DNA of 11,441 bases from an uncultured Bacillota bacterium (GCA_946546075.1 CAMNNV010000025.1:1-11441), one strand, 5' to 3'; positions 1 through 5,606 are shown, counted from the stretch's first letter. Translations and numbers: made by a program. Notes: generated by a model not told the origin, from the letters alone.

Positions 1-1
1 G

Positions 2-415
2 GGCGTGGACGTGACGCTGATCTGCGACAACATGGCATCCATGGTGATGAAAAACGGCTGGGTGCAGGCCTGCTTCGTAGGGTGCGACAGAGTGGCCGCG
101 AATGGGGATACGGCAAACAAGATCGGCACGTCAGGCGTGGCGATCCTGGCAAAGCACTACGGCATACCGTTTTATGTTCTGGGGCCGTCCTCGACGGTGG
201 ATCTCGACTGCCCGACGGGAGCGGATATCCCGATCGAGCTCAGAGACCCTGAGGAGATCAAAGAAAAGTTCTTCAGAGAACCTACGACGTCTGCGGATGT
301 GAAATGCTTCAATCCGGCGTTTGATGTGACGGACCACAGTCTCATCACGGCCATCGTGACAGAGAAGGGGATCTGCAGGGCGCCGTTTACGGAGAGCCTC
401 CGGAAGATCAAATAA
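2..415 (+). CDS. mtnA: S-methyl-5-thioribose-1-phosphate isomerase, C-terminal part (5' end outside the window)
   Basis: The product is the C-terminal ~137 residues of MtnA, the cytosolic methionine-salvage enzyme that isomerises the aldose 5-methylthioribose-1-phosphate to the ketose 5-methylthioribulose-1-phosphate. The reading frame is open from position 2, so the gene enters from the left. Visible family signatures are LICDNMA, the catalytic-region block VGCDRVAANGDTANKIGT (the family normally reads VGADRI.NGDTANKIGT, so Ala is Cys here), the GADIPIE.RDPEE segment, and the ending FNPAFDVTDHSLITAIVTEKG. The Asp in GCDR corresponds to the catalytic Asp described for the Bacillus enzyme. About 200 N-terminal residues are missing from the window; a full protein is usually near 345 residues. 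The next promoter begins only 6 bp after the stop and I see no separate strong terminator, so read-through into the hairpin at 446-484 is likely. There is no evident functional link to the downstream genes. Confidence 0.94.
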   Translation, partial: GVDVTLICDNMASMVMKNGWVQACFVGCDRVAANGDTANKIGTSGVAILAKHYGIPFYVLGPSSTVDLDCPTGADIPIELRDPEEIKEKFFREPTTSADVKCFNPAFDVTDHSLITAIVTEKGICRAPFTESLRKIK

Positions 416-421
416 CAAAAC

Positions 422-450
422 TTGACATATTTTACCATTTGAGATATACT
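422..450 (+). promoter_or_regulatory. Strong sigma-A/sigma-70-type promoter for the CpaE-like gene
   Basis: The -35 hexamer TTGACA (422-427) is a perfect consensus match. It is separated by exactly 17 bp from the -10 hexamer TATACT (445-450), a 5/6 match to TATAAT. The predicted start of transcription is near 456-458, giving a leader of about 30 nt before the ATG at 489. The -10 box coincides with the start of the left arm of a perfect inverted repeat (446-484). A repressor bound to that repeat would cover the -10 box, the start site and the ribosome binding site. Confidence 0.78.
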
Positions 451-484
451 CCTTTTGGGTGGAATAAATTACCAAAAGGAGTAT
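446..484 (+). repeat. Perfect 13-bp inverted repeat overlapping the -10 box and the ribosome binding site
   Basis: The left arm (446-458, ATACTCCTTTTGG) and right arm (472-484, CCAAAAGGAGTAT) are exact reverse complements, separated by a 13-nt AT-rich loop. The right arm contains the Shine-Dalgarno sequence AAAAGGAG (474-481), 7 nt before the ATG at 489, and the left arm contains its complement CTCCTTTT. In RNA reading through from mtnA the hairpin would mask the ribosome binding site. RNA started by the promoter at 422-450 would begin near 457 and lack nearly all of the left arm, leaving the site open. It could also act as a DNA operator. It is a poor intrinsic terminator because only a short T run (484-487) follows. 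Confidence 0.8.
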
Positions 485-488
485 TTTG

Positions 489-1664
489 ATGGAGAATATC
501 AATCTGGCAATCGTGACAAGAGACAGAGGATACGGAAATGCGCTGGGCTACGGGATCATCAGCGTATGCAGGACGATCATCGTGAATGTGTTCAGCCCTG
601 AAGAATTCACAGGCAAGAGGAGCATGTATGTTTTTGACGGGGAGGAGCCTGCAGGATTTGATCTGGTGCTGTGGGACGGACAACCGGAGATCAGGGGACG
701 GAACATCGTTATGATGGTGGACAAGCCATCCATGGCATGCAGGAATGCGGCGGGGGACAACTACCGCATCTATAAATACAGCCCCGCTCAGCAGATGATA
801 TCGGATATCTTCGATATATACGGCAGGGTGACGGGAAGGAGCCCCGTCAATGTCTCGCCGGCAGGGGTCCATGTCTATGCATTCTGCTCCAGTGCAGGAG
901 GAACGGGGTGCAGCACTGTGGCCATGGCATTCTGTCAGGAACTGAAGCGGTTCCACGACAGGAGGGTCATATACGTATCCCTGGAAGAACTTGAGTCCAC
1001 AGGAGGATTCATCAAAGCGGCGGCAAGCGCAGGGAGCATGGCCCACTACCTCTACAGCCTTTTTCGGGATAAGAAGTCTGTCATAGGAATGGTGGGAGAA
1101 GAGAAGGTCCGTTACCGGCCCTTCATGGAGAGCTTTACGATAAGCGATGATTTCGGCGTGGAGGCCTTTCGGCCGACAAAGGGGAGAAACCCGCTGGTGG
1201 ATCTGGATCCGGAGGAGATCTGCATGTTCATCGAGTCCGTCATGAGCAGCGGCAGGTACGATGCTGTAGTGATCGATACGGGCGCAGGGCTTTCGCCTGC
1301 GGCGCTCACATGCCTTGAAATGGCGGAACGCGCATGTCTCGTCTCTACAGAGAACGCGGACGCTTTGCGGGAAACGAATTATCTGCAGTACCTGATGGCA
1401 GTCTGCGGAGAGGACATGCTGCACAAAATGATCAAAGTGGAAAACATGGTCAGATCTGAGAAATACCATGACTTTTTTGCAGAAGAAAAAGACGGTAAAA
1501 ATATGGATCTTCTCGATACCGAAGTGGTGCTTGAGCGTGATAATATCTGCTCCGAAGAAGGCTCGATAAAAAAGGTGCTTCTGGAAGGAAATTTCGGCAA
1601 TAATATAAGCAAATTAGCCAATAAATTTATCGAACCTTTAGGTAGTTATGATACAATAAATTGA
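489..1664 (+). CDS. CpaE/MinD-superfamily P-loop protein with degenerate Walker A and receiver-like N-terminus
   Basis: The 391-residue protein has two parts. Residues 1-115 resemble a degenerate response-regulator receiver fold: alternating beta/alpha segments, Asp63 in LVLWDG at the phosphoacceptor-like position, and Lys96 in YKYSPAQQ. Residues 125-380 look like the SIMIBI-class ATPases of the CpaE/TadZ/MinD type: a P-loop at 135-143 (SAGGTGCST), a switch-I-like YVSLEE block, and a Walker-B/switch-II-like VVIDTGAG at 260-267. The P-loop lacks both expected lysines: Ala136 replaces the signature Lys and Cys141 replaces the phosphate-binding Lys, so ATP hydrolysis is doubtful. TadZ/CpaE relatives position pilus or secretion machinery, but no such genes lie nearby, so the role is unknown. 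I chose the ATG at 489 because AAAAGGAG (474-481) sits 7 nt upstream; the TTG at 486 would be too close. The antiporter gene follows after 33 bp, probably in the same transcript. Confidence 0.72.
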   Translation: MENINLAIVTRDRGYGNALGYGIISVCRTIIVNVFSPEEFTGKRSMYVFDGEEPAGFDLVLWDGQPEIRGRNIVMMVDKPSMACRNAAGDNYRIYKYSPAQQMISDIFDIYGRVTGRSPVNVSPAGVHVYAFCSSAGGTGCSTVAMAFCQELKRFHDRRVIYVSLEELESTGGFIKAAASAGSMAHYLYSLFRDKKSVIGMVGEEKVRYRPFMESFTISDDFGVEAFRPTKGRNPLVDLDPEEICMFIESVMSSGRYDAVVIDTGAGLSPAALTCLEMAERACLVSTENADALRETNYLQYLMAVCGEDMLHKMIKVENMVRSEKYHDFFAEEKDGKNMDLLDTEVVLERDNICSEEGSIKKVLLEGNFGNNISKLANKFIEPLGSYDTIN

Positions 1665-1697
1665 AGAGTTATCGCCCGTTTCAGAGAGGAGCCCGCA

Positions 1698-4034
1698 ATG
1701 GCCATAGAGTCCATAATAAAAGATATGGCTCTAATAATGATCGTAGCAGCTGTCGTGACGATTTTGTTCAAAAAAATCCGGCAGCCTGTTGTGCTGGGCT
1801 ACATCGTGGCGGGCTTTCTGATCAGCCCGAATTTCGAGTATCTTCCTACGGTAGTGAGCAGGGAAGATATCACGGCATGGGCCGATATAGGTGTCATATT
1901 CCTGATGTTCGGACTGGGGTTGGAATTCAGTTTCAAGAAGCTGGCGACGGTAGGGAGCAGCGCCTTTATCATAGCCATAACGGTCATGGGATCCATGATA
2001 TTCATCGGAACAGGCGTAGGGTATGCATTTGGCTGGGACAGGCTGGACTGCATCTTCCTGGGCTGCATGTTGAGCATGTCATCTACCATGATCATACTCA
2101 AGGCATATGAAGAACTGGGTGTCAAAAAAGAAAATTATGCCCAGATGGTCCTTGGCACGCTGGTCATAGAGGACGTGGCCGGCATCTTCATGATGATCGT
2201 TCTTACGGCCCTTTCGGTGGGGCACAATGTTTCGGGAGTGGAGCTTGCAGAGCAGCTTGGATTCATGCTGGTACTTCTCGGCATCTGGCTGGTGCTGGGA
2301 ATCTATGTGATCCCGTCATTCCTGTCAAAAGTGGCCGATATGATGTCGGATGAGATGATCCTGGTCTGCTCGGTAGGGCTTTGTCTGGGGATGGTCATCA
2401 TCGCGAACCTCATAGGATTTTCGTCTGCTTTGGGCGCGTTCATGACAGGTTCGATCCTGGCAGGTACGATCCATGGCGAAAGGATCGAAAGAGTGATAAC
2501 GCCGCTGAAGGATATGTTCGGCGCCATATTTTTCGTTTCGGTCGGCATGCTGATCGAGCCGAAGCTTCTCGTGGAATACATAGGTCCGATACTCCTGATC
2601 ACTGTGGTGACGATCATCGGACAGTCCACATTCTCCATCATAGGGATACTGCTTTCAGGACAGTCACCGTATGTGGCCATCAAGGGTGGCTCCAGCATGG
2701 TCCAGATCGGTGAGTTCTCCTTCATTCTGGCTACACTGGGCATCAGCCTCGGTGCCATAAGCGGGTTCCTGTATCCGATCGTAGTATGCGTGTCGGTGAT
2801 CACCACATTCACGACACCGATCATGATCAAAAGTTCCGACCGTTTCTATGAATTCATGATGAAGCTCCTGCCGATGAAGGTGAAGATCCTCCTCAGGAAA
2901 TGGACCTCCGACAGACAGACGGTAGACGACAAGGACAGAGACTGGCTGGATTATATCCTCAGGGTGCTGGCGAGGATCGGTATCTTCTCATCACTGATGT
3001 TCCTGATCTATCTTGTGGGGACGAGAAATCTCCTGCCTTTCGTGCATGAGAACATCACGACAAGTATAGGGGGAGATATAGGATGTGCTGTGGCGATGCT
3101 CCTTGCCATGGTGCCGTGCACGAGACTCATGCATGGAAGCACGAAGGATGCGCTGTTTACGAAACTGTGGCTGAAGCACAGAGCGAACAGACTGCCGCTG
3201 CTCACATTGCGAGCCATCAGGATATTCATCGCAGCCTGCTTCATGGCTCTTGTGGTGCGCAAAATTTTCCACGTGCCTTTCGCACTGCTGGTGGTCATCG
3301 CACTGATCCCTGTCATTCTCATCGTGCGTTCCCAGTTTATCCGGGGACTTGCCATCGACATCGAGCTTCGTTTCATGTCGAATTTCTCACAGAAGACTCT
3401 TGCCAGAGAGAAAAAGGAGAGAGGCGGCGGGAACATGAGGATGATCAACGAATCTCTGTATGTGGCTGAGTTCAAGGTCATGGATCTGAAGAAAAGCGTC
3501 AGAGTCGTGGATCTCACGAAGCGAAGGGGATTCCATGTGACGATCATCAAGATCATCCACGAAGACGGCGACATCGTGAACCTGCCTCTCAAGAACGAGA
3601 TGATCAGGAGCAGAGATGTCCTGCACATGATGGGTACGGAGGAAGAAATCGATGCCATCATGCTTCTTCTCGCCAAGAGAAAGACGATAGAATACACGGA
3701 TAAGCCGGATATCACGCTGAAGGATTATATCTACGGACAGACTTTCAGGAACATCGAAGCGGATAAGCAGATCTTCTGTATCCCGATCAAAGTGGACAGC
3801 AGTATGTTCTTCTGCAGAAGCTCCATCAGAGCGGCCCATCTGAGGGAAGCCTACCGGGCGACCATCATCGGGATCGAGCGAGGCAATCTGCCGATCATCA
3901 GCCCTGATGTGGAGACCATCATCCAGGAGGGAGACCTCATGTGGGTGCTGGGGACAAAGAACACTGCAGACAAGATGATCAAGGCAGGATTGCTCGAAAA
4001 ACCGAAGCGGGAAGCGGCAAAAAGAGGTATGTAA
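1698..4034 (+). CDS. CPA2/Kef-like cation:proton antiporter with two C-terminal RCK_C (TrkA-C)-like domains
   Basis: This 778-residue integral membrane protein begins with a Na+/H+-exchanger-type core (residues ~5-385, about 12 hydrophobic segments). Typical Kef/CPA2 blocks are visible: FLMFGLGLEFSFKKL, the SMSST motif, LVIEDVAG with Glu158-Asp159 at the ion-site position, GAFMTGSILAGT, FFVSVGMLIEP and QIGEFSF. A second hydrophobic block (~415-550, roughly four segments) follows. The cytoplasmic tail (~575-775) contains two RCK_C-like stretches, around residues 590-655 and 690-768, each ending in a GD-type or RD-type turn followed by a hydrophobic strand. I see no NAD-binding TrkA_N Rossmann motif, unlike KefB/KefC. 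It likely exchanges K+ or Na+ for H+ under ligand control; the ion is not determinable here. The start ATG is preceded by AGAGGAG (1685-1691), 6 nt away. It is downstream of, and probably cotranscribed with, the CpaE-like gene. Confidence 0.88.
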   Translation: MAIESIIKDMALIMIVAAVVTILFKKIRQPVVLGYIVAGFLISPNFEYLPTVVSREDITAWADIGVIFLMFGLGLEFSFKKLATVGSSAFIIAITVMGSMIFIGTGVGYAFGWDRLDCIFLGCMLSMSSTMIILKAYEELGVKKENYAQMVLGTLVIEDVAGIFMMIVLTALSVGHNVSGVELAEQLGFMLVLLGIWLVLGIYVIPSFLSKVADMMSDEMILVCSVGLCLGMVIIANLIGFSSALGAFMTGSILAGTIHGERIERVITPLKDMFGAIFFVSVGMLIEPKLLVEYIGPILLITVVTIIGQSTFSIIGILLSGQSPYVAIKGGSSMVQIGEFSFILATLGISLGAISGFLYPIVVCVSVITTFTTPIMIKSSDRFYEFMMKLLPMKVKILLRKWTSDRQTVDDKDRDWLDYILRVLARIGIFSSLMFLIYLVGTRNLLPFVHENITTSIGGDIGCAVAMLLAMVPCTRLMHGSTKDALFTKLWLKHRANRLPLLTLRAIRIFIAACFMALVVRKIFHVPFALLVVIALIPVILIVRSQFIRGLAIDIELRFMSNFSQKTLAREKKERGGGNMRMINESLYVAEFKVMDLKKSVRVVDLTKRRGFHVTIIKIIHEDGDIVNLPLKNEMIRSRDVLHMMGTEEEIDAIMLLLAKRKTIEYTDKPDITLKDYIYGQTFRNIEADKQIFCIPIKVDSSMFFCRSSIRAAHLREAYRATIIGIERGNLPIISPDVETIIQEGDLMWVLGTKNTADKMIKAGLLEKPKREAAKRGM

Positions 4035-4051
4035 GAAGCAAAACCCATAAC

Positions 4052-4080
4052 TTGTTCTAATTTTAGAACCTTGATAATAA
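4052..4080 (+). promoter_or_regulatory. Candidate distal promoter with an operator-like palindrome in its spacer
   Basis: TTGTTC (4052-4057) and TAATAA (4075-4080) are spaced by 17 bp. An inverted repeat, GTTCTAA-TT-TTAGAAC (4054-4069), occupies the -35 edge and most of the spacer, a common place for a repressor operator. The hexamers are only moderate matches, so the promoter call is tentative; the palindrome itself is exact. The spacing of half-sites is not that of a Gram-positive LexA box (GAAC-N4-GTTC). RNA from here would start near 4087 and would include the full terminator-like hairpin at 4131-4172. Confidence 0.35.
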
Positions 4081-4106
4081 AAAAAATAAAAGATTCTGAC
4101 TTTTTG

Positions 4107-4135
4107 TTGAAGAATCAAGATTTGAATGTTAAAAT
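4107..4135 (+). promoter_or_regulatory. Candidate extended -10 promoter for the polyferredoxin-PFOR-nfnAB operon
   Basis: TTGAAG (4107-4112) is followed after 17 bp by TAAAAT (4130-4135), with a TG dinucleotide (4127-4128) in the extended -10 position. The predicted start is near 4142, giving an unusually long leader of about 150 nt before the ATG at 4294. The -10 hexamer overlaps the first bases of the left arm of the terminator-like hairpin (4131-4141), so RNA made from this promoter would lack that arm and escape the terminator. No promoter was tested; this is a sequence match only. Confidence 0.5.
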
Positions 4136-4179
4136 GCTAACGAGTAAGCGAGAGTAAGGTAGTTAGCATTTTTTATTTT
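4131..4179 (+). terminator. Intrinsic-terminator-like hairpin in the leader of the operon
   Basis: The left arm AAAATGCTAAC (4131-4141) and right arm GTTAGCATTTT (4162-4172) are perfect 11-bp reverse complements around a 20-nt loop, and the right arm runs into a T-rich tract (4169-4179). It lies 97 bp after the antiporter stop and is the only plausible terminator for the upstream genes. The stem is AT-rich, so termination may be partial. Its right arm can instead pair with a downstream repeat at 4200-4207, which suggests attenuator behaviour. The loop contains two direct copies of GAGTAAG (4142-4148, 4152-4158). Confidence 0.55.
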
Positions 4180-4190
4180 ACGTAATAAGG

Positions 4191-4202
4191 TTTGTATACA
4201 AA
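4191..4202 (+). promoter_or_regulatory. Perfect 12-bp palindrome, possible GntR-family operator
   Basis: TTTGTATACAAA reads identically on both strands. The core TTGTATACAA fits the general T.GT...AC.A pattern described for FCD-type GntR regulators, but that pattern is loose. It lies about 50 bp downstream of the predicted start near 4142, where a bound protein could act as a roadblock. The palindrome also overlaps AAAATGCT (4200-4207), which may take part in RNA pairing. No regulator gene is present in the window. Confidence 0.35.
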
Positions 4203-4259
4203 ATGCTTTATACATACACAGCATTGAAGCATATGGACTGAGAATGAAAGATGCATGTA

Positions 4260-4286
4260 ACTGTCATTAATGATGCAGTATGGAGG
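4260..4286 (+). promoter_or_regulatory. Small stem-loop next to the polyferredoxin ribosome binding site
   Basis: ACTG (4260-4263) can pair with CAGT (4276-4279), and TCA (4264-4266) with TGA (4271-4273), leaving a TTAA loop and a two-base bulge. The DNA here includes a perfect 10-bp palindrome, TCATTAATGA (4264-4273). The stem ends two bases before the ribosome binding site GGAGG (4282-4286), which is 7 nt before the ATG at 4294 and fixes that start. The stem does not include the GGAGG, so it may influence ribosome access rather than block it outright. Confidence 0.4.
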
Positions 4287-4293
4287 TTAGTAT

Positions 4294-5586
4294 ATGGAGA
4301 CAATAAAGGGTGTTCCTAAGCAGATTCTTCATCATCTGCCAGGGGAAGACTGCAAGGGTCTTGGTAAGTGCGGACATGCTACATGTGCAGAGTGCGCACA
4401 GGCAATATTCGACGAGATGAAGCCGGATATGTGCCCTGCATGCAGTCAGTATGATGTCGATTTCATCGCATCACTTCTGGACGTTGAATCTGTGAAGGTG
4501 GAACCAAAGGTAGTGTATGTGAAATGTGGTGGCAGTGCTGCCGGCAAAGAGCGTTTTGCCGGTGTTTCGTCATGTGCTGAAGCCAAAGAAAAGGGTTTCC
4601 TTCCGGGCGAATGTCAGTACGGCTGTCTGGGCTGCGGCGACTGTGCAAGCGTATGTGTGTATGGTGCCATGAAAGTCGAAGACGGCAAGGTCATCATTGA
4701 TCATGACAGATGTAATGGATGCGGAGCATGTATCGACGTATGTCCTCAGAAACTGGTTGGATACGTTCCTGAGGATGCGACGAACTTCATTCCATGCTCA
4801 TCGCTTGAAAACGAGAACAAGACTTTCGAAACATGCGGCTACGGATGTATCGGATGCGGAGACTGTGCACTGGCTTGCCCGAAGGGCGCGATCGAAATGG
4901 TCATCGGCAACAAGATCGATGGAAGATATGCCAAGATCGACTACAGCAAGTGTGAAGGATGCGTATCATGTACGGCTGCATGCAGACGTAAGATCATTAT
5001 CGATACGATCCATGATCCTGCAGAGATCAAGGATACGGTCGCTTTCGTCAAGTGTGTCGGTGGAGCATGGGGAAGCGCCAAGCTCAGAGATGCGGGCTAT
5101 GAGAGCTGTATCGATGTGGAGAGAAACAAAGTTGGCCTGAATGCCATGGACGTATGTAAGTACTCATGCATAGGATTAGGCGACTGCGTCAACGTATGCA
5201 GATACGGAGCGATATCAAATGAATACGGCGTCGCGGTAGTTGATACAGATAAGTGTGTAGGCTGCGGTGACTGCTACAGAGCATGTCCGAAGCACAAGAT
5301 CGACATGGTGCCATATATCGGTGTGAAGCAGAGTGCGTGTGAATCCGCTGCAGAAACCGAGAGAAGAATGGAAGTGTGCGGTCTGGGATGTATCGGGTGC
5401 GGTGACTGCGCAGACAACTGCCCGAACGAGGCCATCGAGATGATCTACGGTCACCCTTATATCCACGATGATAAATGCCTCAACTGCGGCGTATGCACAT
5501 ACCTTTGCACGAGAAGTTCACTGATCGAGAGGATCGTTCCTGAAAGCAACTATATTCAGAGAAAAGCTCTCGAACTCGACGATTAA
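4294..5586 (+). CDS. Soluble RnfB-like polyferredoxin with two tandem ferredoxin modules
   Basis: This 430-residue protein has 47 cysteines by my count and no membrane segment, so it should be a cytosolic iron-sulfur electron carrier. The N-terminus (residues 15-50) resembles the FeS domain of RnfB (LPG..C....CGHATCAECAQAI...C). Two RnfB-type modules follow (about residues 73-235 and 249-412). Each starts with V.CVKC-like sequence (VYVKC, AFVKC) and holds four Cx2Cx2Cx3C-type motifs: Cys107-121, 140-150, 181-195, 220-230; then 288-302, 321-331, 362-376, 395-405. That suggests about eight [4Fe-4S] clusters plus one at the N-terminus. In the motif at 288-302 one position is Leu295 (CIGLGDC), as is usual in RnfB. 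It lacks the N-terminal RnfB anchor, and no other rnf genes are nearby. It is the first gene of the operon, with PFOR starting 20 bp later, so it likely exchanges electrons with PFOR and possibly NfnAB. Substrate partners are inferred. Confidence 0.85.
   Translation: METIKGVPKQILHHLPGEDCKGLGKCGHATCAECAQAIFDEMKPDMCPACSQYDVDFIASLLDVESVKVEPKVVYVKCGGSAAGKERFAGVSSCAEAKEKGFLPGECQYGCLGCGDCASVCVYGAMKVEDGKVIIDHDRCNGCGACIDVCPQKLVGYVPEDATNFIPCSSLENENKTFETCGYGCIGCGDCALACPKGAIEMVIGNKIDGRYAKIDYSKCEGCVSCTAACRRKIIIDTIHDPAEIKDTVAFVKCVGGAWGSAKLRDAGYESCIDVERNKVGLNAMDVCKYSCIGLGDCVNVCRYGAISNEYGVAVVDTDKCVGCGDCYRACPKHKIDMVPYIGVKQSACESAAETERRMEVCGLGCIGCGDCADNCPNEAIEMIYGHPYIHDDKCLNCGVCTYLCTRSSLIERIVPESNYIQRKALELDD
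4510..5529 (+). repeat. Internal tandem duplication of the polyferredoxin module (protein-level repeat)
   Basis: Two copies of about 165 residues are encoded by 4510-4998 and 5038-5529. Equivalent cysteines pair at a constant offset: 107/288, 140/321, 168/349 and 181/362 are each 181 residues apart, while the last motif pair 220/395 differs by 175 because of a short length difference (the GNKIDGRY region in copy 1). Flanking elements repeat too: VKC..G at 76-80 and 252-256, and a lone Cys before each first motif (94 and 272). The copies have diverged strongly in nucleotide sequence, so the duplication is old. Confidence 0.8.
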
Positions 5587-5606
5587 CGGAAGAAAGGAGA
5601 TAGAAC

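Noticed and set aside
5..7. GTG at position 5 as a true start of the first gene
   Set aside because: The frame is open to the window edge and the protein matches the middle and end of MtnA, so the gene is cut by the window boundary.
446..487. Strong intrinsic terminator for mtnA
   Set aside because: The stem is perfect but only a short T run follows before the start codon, and the right arm carries the next gene's ribosome binding site. Some termination is possible but it is not the best reading.
486..488. TTG at 486 as the start of the CpaE-like gene
   Set aside because: It would sit only 4 nt after the ribosome binding site, while the adjacent ATG at 489 has normal spacing.
432..1469. Long open frame on the minus strand (345 codons) opposite the CpaE-like gene
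   Set aside because: It lies antisense to a gene with a clear promoter, ribosome binding site and recognisable P-loop motifs. Its translation is His-, Arg- and Cys-rich with no family motif, as expected of a shadow frame.
4054..4069. LexA/DinR box
   Set aside because: The half-sites are in the opposite orientation and spacing (GTTC-N8-GAAC rather than GAAC-N4-GTTC).
3387..4118. Minus-strand open frame (243 codons) over the antiporter tail and the intergenic region
   Set aside because: It shows no recognisable domain or convincing ribosome binding site, and covers well-supported RCK_C-like coding sequence on the other strand.
4126..4140. Tiny leader peptide ATG-TTA-AAA-TGC-TAA ahead of the terminator hairpin, with a Cys codon that would suit a Cys-rich gene
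   Set aside because: There is no Shine-Dalgarno sequence before it and four codons are too few to judge. The predicted start of the better promoter lies downstream of it.
4294..5586. Calling the polyferredoxin rnfB itself
   Set aside because: It has no N-terminal membrane segment, has a duplicated module, and no rnfA, C, D, G or E gene is in the window, so membership of an Rnf complex is not supported.
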